This document shows, piece by piece, positions 6,279 through 11,488 of a stretch of 11,488 nucleotides of DNA. Position 1 is the first letter of the stretch, and every line of letters begins with the position of its first letter. A program made the translations under genes and the position numbers. The notes beneath the pieces are model-generated. The model saw nothing but the letters and a program-made list of their open reading frames with translations. It was not told where the DNA came from and did no database searches. Source of the stretch: Rubrobacter sp. GTDB taxonomy: Bacteria > Actinomycetota > Rubrobacteria > Rubrobacterales > Rubrobacteraceae. The stretch spans positions 1-11,488 of the forward strand of contig JADDPR010000151.1 of NCBI GenBank assembly GCA_016781775.1, written 5' to 3'.

Positions 6279-7922
6279 CTATATTACCGGCGTCTCGCGG
6301 TAGGTGCCGTAGACCTCCTGCATGGCGGAGCAGATCTCACCCACCGTCGCGTAGGCCCGGACTGCCTCGATGGTCGGGTACATGGTGTTCTCGCCCTCGC
6401 GGCAGGCCCTCTTTACGGCCTCCAGGCACTCTTCGACGCGCTCGTTGTCGCGGCGCTCTTTCAGGTCCTTGAGGCGATTCAGCTGGCCCTCGGAGACCGC
6501 CGGGTCTATGCGGTGGGTCTCGACGTCGGACTCGTCCTTGGGCTCGTAGATGTTGACGTTGACGATCTTGCGGGTGCCGTTCTCGATCTCGCGCTGGTAG
6601 CGGGCCGAAGCCTCGGCGATCTCGTGCATCTGGAAGCCGTTCTCTATCGCCCGGACGACCCCGCCCATCTCGTCGATCTGGCGGAAGTAGTCGTAGGCCT
6701 GCTTCTCCAACTCGTCCGTCAGCGCCTCGACAAAGTACGAGCCGCCCAGAGGGTCTATGGTGTTCGTCACGCCGGTCTCCAGCGCCGCTATCTGCTGGGT
6801 GCGAACGGCGATGCGCACGGCCTCCTCGGTCGGCAAGGCCAGGGCCTCGTCGAAGGAGTTGGTGTGGAGGCTCTGCGTTCCGCCGAGGATAGCGGCGAGG
6901 GCCTCGAAAGCGGTGCGCGCGACGTTGTTGTAGGGCTCCTGGGCGGTGAGGGAGACGCCGGCGGTCTGGGTGTGGAAGCGCATGAGGAGAGATTTTTCGT
7001 CCCTGGCGCCGTACTTCTCCTTCATCACCGTCGCCCAGATGCGCCTTGCCGCGCGGAACTTGGCGATCTCCTCGAAGAAGTCTATGTGCGAGTTGAAGAA
7101 GAACGAGAGCCTGGGGGCAAAGTCGTCGACGTCGAGGCCGGCTTCTATCCCCGCCTCGACGTAGGCGAAGCCGTCCGAGAGGGTGAAGGCGAGCTCCTGG
7201 GCGGCGGTCGAGCCGGCCTCGCGGATGTGGTAGCCCGAGATGGAGACCGTGTTCCAGCGGGGCATGTGCTCGGTGGCGTAGACGAGCATGTCCTTGAAGA
7301 CCTGCATGGACGGTTCGGGCGGGAAAATCCACTCCTTCTGGGCGATGTACTCCTTGAGGATGTCGTTCTGGTTCGTGCCGGCGAGCTTCTCCGGGCTCAC
7401 GCCCTGCTTCTCGGCGGCGGCGACGTACATGGCGAGGAGGACGTGGGCGGGGGCGTTTATGGTCATGGAGGTGGAGATTGCGCCCATGTCTATGCCCTCG
7501 AAGAGCTTCTCCATGTCCTCCAGCGAATCTATCGCTACGCCCTCGGTGCCCACCTCACCCAGGCTTAGCGGGGAGTCCGAGTCCAGGCCCATGAGGGTCG
7601 GCATGTCGAAGGCGACGGAGAGGCCGTTCTGGCCGTGCTCTATAAGGTAGCGAAACCGCTCGTTCGTCTCGGCCGCGCTCCCGTAGCCGGCAAACTGGCG
7701 GACGGTCCACAGGCGGCCACGGTACATGTTCGGGTAGACGCCGCGGGTGTAGGGGTACTGGCCGGGGTAGCCGATCTTCTCGTCGTAGTCGCCCTCGACG
7801 TCCTCGGGTCCGTAGAGCGCTTTGATCGGCACCCCGCTCATCGTGGAGAACTCGGCGTCGCGCTCCCCCCTGCCCGCGTACGCCTCTTCCCAGCGATCCT
7901 TGGCCGTCTTCTTGGTGTCCAA
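6279..7922 (-). CDS. B12-dependent acyl-CoA mutase large subunit, isobutyryl-CoA mutase type
   Basis: A 547-residue TIM-barrel large subunit lacking the B12 domain, which is encoded separately by the next gene. Conserved blocks include RGVYPNMYRGRLWTVRQFAG (60-79), GLSVAFDMPTLMGLDSD (100-116), NQNDILKEYIAQKEW (184-198), SGYHIREAGSTAAQELA (229-245, with the catalytic His232) and RFHTQTAGVSLTAQEPYNN. Two substrate-specificity positions are diagnostic. Phe77 replaces Tyr89 and Gln195 replaces Arg207 of Propionibacterium methylmalonyl-CoA mutase; the spacings to each other (118) and to the His (155) are identical. Phe/Gln is the isobutyryl-CoA mutase pattern, so the expected reaction is isobutyryl-CoA to n-butyryl-CoA. 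The TTG start at 7922 follows GGGGGAGG by four bases; a GTG at 7976 would add 18 residues but lies within the promoter. Automated annotation would probably call it methylmalonyl-CoA mutase. Confidence 0.88.
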   Translation of the reverse strand: MDTKKTAKDRWEEAYAGRGERDAEFSTMSGVPIKALYGPEDVEGDYDEKIGYPGQYPYTRGVYPNMYRGRLWTVRQFAGYGSAAETNERFRYLIEHGQNGLSVAFDMPTLMGLDSDSPLSLGEVGTEGVAIDSLEDMEKLFEGIDMGAISTSMTINAPAHVLLAMYVAAAEKQGVSPEKLAGTNQNDILKEYIAQKEWIFPPEPSMQVFKDMLVYATEHMPRWNTVSISGYHIREAGSTAAQELAFTLSDGFAYVEAGIEAGLDVDDFAPRLSFFFNSHIDFFEEIAKFRAARRIWATVMKEKYGARDEKSLLMRFHTQTAGVSLTAQEPYNNVARTAFEALAAILGGTQSLHTNSFDEALALPTEEAVRIAVRTQQIAALETGVTNTIDPLGGSYFVEALTDELEKQAYDYFRQIDEMGGVVRAIENGFQMHEIAEASARYQREIENGTRKIVNVNIYEPKDESDVETHRIDPAVSEGQLNRLKDLKERRDNERVEECLEAVKRACREGENTMYPTIEAVRAYATVGEICSAMQEVYGTYRETPVI

Positions 7923-7926
7923 AGCG

Positions 7927-7934
7927 CCTCCCCC
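7927..7934 (-). promoter_or_regulatory. Ribosome binding site that decides the mutase start
   Basis: GGGGGAGG on the minus strand lies four bases before TTG 7922. No comparable site precedes the more upstream GTG 7976 in the same frame, so the shorter protein is preferred. Confidence 0.65.
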
Positions 7935-7966
7935 GGGCTCGAAGATTCCCAATGCTTCAAGTGCAA

Positions 7967-7975
7967 ACTGTAGCA
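7967..7975 (-). promoter_or_regulatory. Extended -10 box of the mutase gene
   Basis: TG-C-TACAGT on the minus strand. Transcription would begin near 7960, giving a leader of about 38 nt that includes the strong ribosome binding site. No clear -35 box is seen, as is common for extended -10 promoters. Confidence 0.4.
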
Positions 7976-8009
7976 CAATGGACCGGGACGCCGGCCGCAG
8001 GTTGTGCTA
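7971..8009. promoter_or_regulatory. Inverted repeat joining two divergent promoters
   Basis: TAGCACAA (7971-7978) and TTGTGCTA (8002-8009) are exact reverse complements separated by 23 bases. Each arm contains the TGCTA of the outward-facing extended -10 element, for the mutase on the left and the PaaI-type thioesterase on the right. The space between the arms must hold both -35 regions, so the two promoters are back to back and overlap. It may be a regulator operator, or simply mirrored promoter elements. Confidence 0.5.
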
Positions 8010-8013
8010 TTTC
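8005..8013 (+). promoter_or_regulatory. Extended -10 box of the PaaI-type thioesterase gene, probably leaderless
   Basis: TG-C-TATTTC ends seven bases before GTG 8021, the same spacing as at the kinase gene. The final C departs from TANNNT. No Shine-Dalgarno sequence precedes the GTG. Confidence 0.35.
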
Positions 8014-8020
8014 GCCCATC

Positions 8021-8506
8021 GTGACGGACGACGCGCACAAGAAGAACTCACCGGAGACGGGCGACGCCGCAGCCCGCAGGCGCCGCGTCGCGTGGAACGA
8101 GATCGACTTCTTCCGCTGGCCGGGTCTGAGGCTCATCGAGGCCGGGAACGGCGTCGCGAGGGTAGAGCTCGACGTCGAGGACCACCACAGGGGCGGCGGC
8201 GGTTCGCCGAGGCACGTGAACGGCGGGATCGTCAGCTACATGTTCGACGGGCTGCTGGGGGCGGCGGTCGAATCGACGTGGGACGAGGGCGTGATCGGGC
8301 AGGTCACCATCACCTTAAACGTGCAGTTCGTGGACGCCATCGAGGCCGAGAATCGGATCGAGGGTGTCGCCCGCGTGTTGCGCCGCGGCGGGGGCCTCGT
8401 GTTCGGGGAGGGGCAGGTCTTCGACGAAAGGGGCAAGCTCGGCGCTACCTGCACCGGCGTCTACAAGCTCTTCCGCAACCGTCACGACACTCCGGCTCCA
8501 GGCTGA
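8021..8506 (+). CDS. PaaI-type acyl-CoA thioesterase (hotdog fold)
   Basis: A 161-residue single hotdog-domain protein. HVNGGIVSYMFDGLLGAAV (65-83) is the active-site loop and helix of the PaaI family, with Asp76 in the catalytic position and His65/Gly68-69 before it. The strand TITLNVQFVDAI (96-107) and the C-terminal ATCTGVYKLF are also typical. It should hydrolyse a short or aromatic acyl-CoA; the substrate is not evident. It belongs to a different hotdog branch from the YbgC-type enzyme in the same window. It is divergent from the mutase with a shared promoter region, which suggests co-regulation with that pathway. I chose GTG 8021 because it lies just after a -10 box. A longer frame from ATG 7952 lacks a ribosome binding site and would run through both promoters. 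Confidence 0.78.
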   Translation: MTDDAHKKNSPETGDAAARRRRVAWNEIDFFRWPGLRLIEAGNGVARVELDVEDHHRGGGGSPRHVNGGIVSYMFDGLLGAAVESTWDEGVIGQVTITLNVQFVDAIEAENRIEGVARVLRRGGGLVFGEGQVFDERGKLGATCTGVYKLFRNRHDTPAPG

Positions 8507-8552
8507 GCGCAGGCCCCGCCGGAACGGCCTCCCGGTAAGGCTCCTCCGGCTC

Positions 8553-8568
8553 CGTACCGACGGGTACG
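8553..8568 (+). terminator. Possible hairpin after the PaaI-type thioesterase gene
   Basis: CGTACC (8553-8558) pairs exactly with GGTACG (8563-8568) across a four-base loop, 47 bases after the stop codon. There is no T-run, so intrinsic termination is doubtful. Confidence 0.25.
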
Positions 8569-8645
8569 CCCGCTGTGCGCAGGCGATCTCACACTAATTT
8601 CAAAGATGCCCCGCGTAGGGGACGTCGCGCAGTTCGTAAGCCGCC

Positions 8646-8676
8646 ATTAAAGTATTCGTATTTAATATCCGATAAC
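8646..8676 (+). promoter_or_regulatory. AT-rich promoter candidate of the GGDEF sensor gene
   Basis: The 8646-8676 stretch is the most AT-rich in the window. TTAAAG (8647-8652) followed after 18 bases by GATAAC (8671-8676) is a plausible -35/-10 pair, with three and four consensus matches. It would start transcription near 8683 and give a leader of about 60 nt containing the palindrome at 8698-8716. Other pairings, such as TAATAT at 8663-8668, cannot be excluded. Confidence 0.35.
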
Positions 8677-8697
8677 GGGTAGAACGCTCGGCTTTTT

Positions 8698-8716
8698 CTG
8701 GTAGGCGGCCTACCAG
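8698..8716 (+). promoter_or_regulatory. 19-base perfect palindrome before the GGDEF sensor gene
   Basis: CTGGTAGGC-G-GCCTACCAG is a perfect 9-bp dyad with one central base. It lies between the AT-rich promoter candidate and the ribosome binding site (AGGGAGG at 8725-8731). It could be an operator or an mRNA hairpin with a three-base loop that modulates translation. Confidence 0.5.
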
Positions 8717-8743
8717 CGCTGTTTAGGGAGGATCGACGCTCAT

Positions 8744-10423
8744 ATGACGGTAAGGGAGAACGTGTCTTCGGCCAAGGGGACGCGGACCTGGCAATTTTTT
8801 CTCGCCCTAGGAATCTTGGCCATGGTCGGCTACGCTCTGCTGCCCTCCGAGACCGAGACCGCTCGCAACCTCTACTACTCCGCGTTCGGCATCTGCGCGA
8901 TGGCGGCCCTTTACGTCGGGGTACGGCTCAACCGTCCATCCCGTCCCCTGCCGTGGTACCTGATCCTCGGGGGCTGGTCCATGGTAGTCGTCGGGGACGC
9001 GATCTGGAACTACTACGAGGTCGTCCTGAAGATCGAGTCGCCCTTCCCGTCGTTCGCGGACGCCCTATACCTCGGCGGTTACCTCGTTCTTACCGTCGGG
9101 CTCGTGTTTCTGGTCAACGCCCGGACGGCTGACAGGGACCGGAGCGGTTGGATCGACTCCACCATCGTCGCCGTGGGCCTGGGGATAATCTCCTGGGTCT
9201 ACCTTATGGAGCCATACGCGAACGATGCCTCGATGACGCTCTTCGCCCGCCTGGTCTCGATCTCCTACCCTCTCGTGGACGTGCTGCTTCTCGCCCTCGT
9301 CGCCCGGCTGCTGCTCGCACCCGGGGCCCGGTCCCTCGCGTACGTGCTCGTGTGCGTGAGCCTACTGTCCACCCTGATCTCCGACGCGTTCTACGCGGTG
9401 GCGGTGCTCAACGAGACGTACAAGCTCGGGAGCCCCATGGATTACGGATGGCTGCTCGCCTACACGCTGTGGGCCATGGCCGCCCTGCACCCCTCGATGC
9501 GGCTCCTGACGGAGCCCACCCGGGGCTATCGTCCGAGGCTCACGAGCCGCCGGATCGTGCTGCTCGCCGCGGCGTCGCTCCTGGCGCCCGGGGTGCTCGC
9601 CATCGAGCACGCGCGCGGCAACCCTCACAGCGTGCCGGTGGTCGTCGGGGCAACGGTCGTGCTCTTCCTGCTCTCGCTGGTCCGTTTATCGGGCATCGTC
9701 CGGGAGCACGAGTCGTCCGTGGTCCGGGAGAGAACGTTGAGGAAGTCCGGCGCCAGGCTGGTGGCGGCGCTGGATCGGGAGAGCATCCACTCCGCGGCCC
9801 TGGAAGCGGCCCTCGAACTGACGGAGGGGATGCCGGAGGTCCGGGTCGGCCTCATGCGGGGCTCGAGGGAGGGGATGAAGGTCGTGGCCTCCAGCGGTAT
9901 CGAACCGGCACGCATCGAGGGCAAGCCGTTCAACGTCGCCGCCCTGCCCGACCCCCTCCGCGCGCGCTTCCTCGGGCAGGAGCCGATCGAGGTCGCGGAC
10001 GCCGCCCGGATGCGGGGGGCGCTGGGGCTCAGCTACGACGGCAGGCCGTTCTTCGCGACCCCGATTTTCGTCCGGGGCGAGCTCCGGGGCGGGCTCGGGA
10101 CGACCAGCCGCGCGTCCCTCCCCGAACCGGTGAAGGAGGCATTGATGTCGCTCGGCTCGCAGGTCGCGCTCGCCCTGGAGAGCGCAGAGCTTAGAGAGGA
10201 CCTGCACAAGCGCCGCAGCGAGGAGCGGTTCCGATCTCTGGTGCGCCACGCGTCGGACATCCTGATGATCATGAGGACCGATGGGACCATTAGTTACCTG
10301 AGCCCGGCGGTCGAGGGGGTGCTGGGCTACAAACCCAAAGATATAGTAGACACGGATAGTTTCACTCCCGTACACCCCGACGACGACGCGCGCGCGTGCG
10401 GGACGTCATCGCCGACGCTATGA
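8744..10423 (+). CDS. Membrane sensor of a GGDEF protein, 5' part (frameshifted in PAS1)
   Basis: 559 codons before a stop in the middle of a PAS domain. The first ~320 residues carry about ten hydrophobic segments (near 15-33, 44-61, 70-86, 103-124, 136-156, 167-190, 197-218, 233-250, 271-290 and 297-316), an N-terminal membrane sensor I cannot assign to a named family. A GAF-like region follows (about 330-485), ending in a coiled helix, then PAS1 from about 490 with YLSPAVEGVLGY and VHPDDDAR. After that the frame reads nonsense to TGA 10423, while the PAS continues in another frame. The ATG has AGGGAGG 12 bases upstream, a rather long spacing; GTG 8762 is an alternative start. The whole gene probably makes or degrades cyclic di-GMP in response to a membrane or cytoplasmic signal. 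Confidence 0.75.
   Translation: MTVRENVSSAKGTRTWQFFLALGILAMVGYALLPSETETARNLYYSAFGICAMAALYVGVRLNRPSRPLPWYLILGGWSMVVVGDAIWNYYEVVLKIESPFPSFADALYLGGYLVLTVGLVFLVNARTADRDRSGWIDSTIVAVGLGIISWVYLMEPYANDASMTLFARLVSISYPLVDVLLLALVARLLLAPGARSLAYVLVCVSLLSTLISDAFYAVAVLNETYKLGSPMDYGWLLAYTLWAMAALHPSMRLLTEPTRGYRPRLTSRRIVLLAAASLLAPGVLAIEHARGNPHSVPVVVGATVVLFLLSLVRLSGIVREHESSVVRERTLRKSGARLVAALDRESIHSAALEAALELTEGMPEVRVGLMRGSREGMKVVASSGIEPARIEGKPFNVAALPDPLRARFLGQEPIEVADAARMRGALGLSYDGRPFFATPIFVRGELRGGLGTTSRASLPEPVKEALMSLGSQVALALESAELREDLHKRRSEERFRSLVRHASDILMIMRTDGTISYLSPAVEGVLGYKPKDIVDTDSFTPVHPDDDARACGTSSPTL
10387..10396 (+). other. Frameshift site at a (CG)5 tract
   Basis: Upstream codons match PAS1 as far as HPDDDAR and downstream codons resume as VRDVIADAM in a different frame. 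A two-base (one CG unit) gain in this tract, or loss of one C, explains the shift. Removing one CG restores HPDDDARVRDVIADAM, which is a normal PAS sequence. Confidence 0.7.
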
Positions 10424-11488
10424 GCAAGCCGGGCAGCGCCTTGCGGACGGAGTTGCGCCTCCGGCACGCCGACGGCTCCTGGCGGCACGTCGAGTCGCAC
10501 TTCACCAGCTTGCTCGACGACCCGACCGTAAGCGGCATCGTCGTCAACTCCCGCGATATCACGGAGCGCAAGAAGGCAGAGAAGATCCTGAGAGAGAGTG
10601 AGGAGCGCTACCGGGCGGTGGTCGAGCAGGCCGGGGAGGGCATCTTCCTGTTCGAGCCCAGGACCAAGCGCGTCCTCGAGGCCAACCTCGCCTTCCGGGA
10701 GATGCTCGGCTACGACGCGCAAGAGCTGGGGCGACTGACCCTCTACGACTTGATCCCCCACGACCCCAAAAGCGTCGACCGCAACGTAGAGCGCACCATG
10801 GAGCGGGGGCGGATCTGGATCGGCGAGAGGCAGTACCGGCGCAAGGATGGCTCGAGGATCGACGTGGAGGTCTCGGGGAGCGCGATCTCCTACGGGGGCG
10901 AGCAGGTGGTCTGCTCGGTCGTCCGCGACGTCACCGAGCGCAAGAGGGCCGAGCAGGAGCTCCGGCGGAGCGAGGCCGATCTCGCCTCGGCGCAGCGCAT
11001 CGCGCACCTCGGCAGTTGGGAGTGGGATTCGCGTACGGGTGAGCTCCTGTGGTCCGACGAAACCTACCGCATCTTCGGGCTCACCCCGCGAGAGCTCGCC
11101 CCGGCACCCTACGAGGTGTTCTGGAACGCCGTTCACCCCGACGACAGGGAGCCCCTGGACAGGGCCATCCACGCGGCCCTGCACGAGGGCAGGGAATACG
11201 ACATCGTCTACCGCCTGATTCGCCCGGACGGCGAGATACGCTTCGTAAGCGAGCAGGCCGAGATCATCCCCGACGACGCAGGTAGACCGGTCCGGTTGTT
11301 CGGTACCGTCCACGACATAACCGAGCGGAAGGCCCTGGAAGACCAGCTGGCCTACCAGGCCTTTCACGATGCACTGACCGGATTGCCCAACCGTGCGTTG
11401 CTCACCGACCGGCTCGAGCACGCCCTGGCCCGAGCCGAGAGGAGTGAGAGCTCCGTAGCGGTCCTTTTCCTGGATCTGGACCGGTTCA
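10396..11488 (+). CDS. PAS-PAS-PAS-GGDEF protein, 3' part, cut by the window end
   Basis: An open frame continues without a stop from the frameshift site to the end of the window (about 364 codons). It contains the second half of PAS1, with LRLRHADGSWRHVESHF and SRDITERK; PAS2 (about 10600-10950), ending VVRDVTERKRAEQEL; and PAS3 (about 10975-11325), with LGSWEWDSRTGELLWSDE, VHPDDREPLD and GTVHDITERK. The beginning of a GGDEF domain follows (FHDALTGLPNRALLTDRLEH to FLDLDRF). The GG(D/E)EF catalytic motif lies beyond the window, so diguanylate cyclase activity cannot be judged, and an EAL domain may follow. ATG 10420 overlaps the upstream TGA (ATGA) and could start a separate polypeptide, but it would begin in mid-domain. 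The most likely origin is one gene with the 8744-10423 part. Confidence 0.75.
   Translation, partial: MRDVIADAMSKPGSALRTELRLRHADGSWRHVESHFTSLLDDPTVSGIVVNSRDITERKKAEKILRESEERYRAVVEQAGEGIFLFEPRTKRVLEANLAFREMLGYDAQELGRLTLYDLIPHDPKSVDRNVERTMERGRIWIGERQYRRKDGSRIDVEVSGSAISYGGEQVVCSVVRDVTERKRAEQELRRSEADLASAQRIAHLGSWEWDSRTGELLWSDETYRIFGLTPRELAPAPYEVFWNAVHPDDREPLDRAIHAALHEGREYDIVYRLIRPDGEIRFVSEQAEIIPDDAGRPVRLFGTVHDITERKALEDQLAYQAFHDALTGLPNRALLTDRLEHALARAERSESSVAVLFLDLDRF

Noticed and set aside
6337..7332. 331-codon minus-strand frame overlapping the mutase in another frame
   Set aside because: Arg/Gly/Ala/His-rich shadow of the mutase reading frame, which has full family motifs.
6513..7568. 351-codon open frame on the plus strand opposite the mutase gene
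   Set aside because: Low-complexity Val/Gly/Leu/Glu-rich translation that mirrors the mutase codons; no start context and no recognisable family.
7952..8506. Longer version of the PaaI-type thioesterase starting at ATG 7952
   Set aside because: The extra 23 residues have no family similarity, the ATG has no ribosome binding site, and the segment covers both divergent promoter elements.
10370..10400. Programmed -1 ribosomal frameshifting at the PAS1 junction
   Set aside because: No X-XXY-YYZ slippery heptamer is present (the sequence is GAC repeats followed by CG repeats) and no strong downstream stem or pseudoknot was evident. Repeat slippage or a sequencing error explains the shift more simply.
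10327..11421. 364-codon open frame on the minus strand opposite the PAS region
   Set aside because: Its translation has no domain motif and is rich in Gly, Arg, Ala and Pro, typical of antisense frames in GC-rich coding DNA. The plus strand encodes clear PAS and GGDEF motifs.

Overview
This is a GC-rich window from an actinobacterium. The gene content, GTG/TTG start codons, TANNNT-type -10 boxes and probable leaderless genes suggest a Rubrobacter-like lineage, but that placement is inference. I see no rRNA, tRNA, CRISPR array, transposase or phage gene.

Left block (1-4092, + strand): an MFS transporter, then a HipA-like kinase overlapped by a DUF3037 protein (a recurrent pair of unknown function), then a DUF2723 multi-spanning membrane glycosyltransferase-like protein. 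The kinase and DUF2723 genes appear to have their own promoters placed so close to the start codon that the mRNAs would be leaderless or nearly so.

Middle block (4230-7922, - strand, read right to left): a B12-dependent acyl-CoA mutase large subunit, its separate 131-residue cobalamin-binding subunit, a crotonase-family enoyl-CoA hydratase and a YbgC-type thioesterase. The last two overlap by 4 bases. The mutase has Phe and Gln where methylmalonyl-CoA mutase has Tyr89 and Arg207. This is the isobutyryl-CoA mutase pattern, so the pathway is more likely isobutyryl-CoA/butyryl-CoA interconversion feeding short-chain acyl-CoA metabolism than propionate metabolism. A second, PaaI-type thioesterase is transcribed divergently from the mutase. 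The shared promoter region contains an exact 8-bp inverted repeat whose two arms are also the extended -10 elements of the two promoters.

Right block (8744-end, + strand): a large membrane sensor protein with about ten N-terminal membrane segments, a GAF-like region, three PAS domains and the start of a GGDEF domain, cut by the window edge. The reading frame breaks inside the first PAS domain, at a (CG)5 tract, and resumes in another frame. It is a real frameshift, a phase-variable tract or a sequencing error. The upstream stop overlaps an in-frame downstream ATG as ATGA.

The most notable items are the mutase specificity residues, the symmetric divergent promoter, the frameshifted c-di-GMP-type sensor, the leaderless promoter pattern, the kinase/DUF3037 pair, and degenerate heptad repeats between the mutase subunits.
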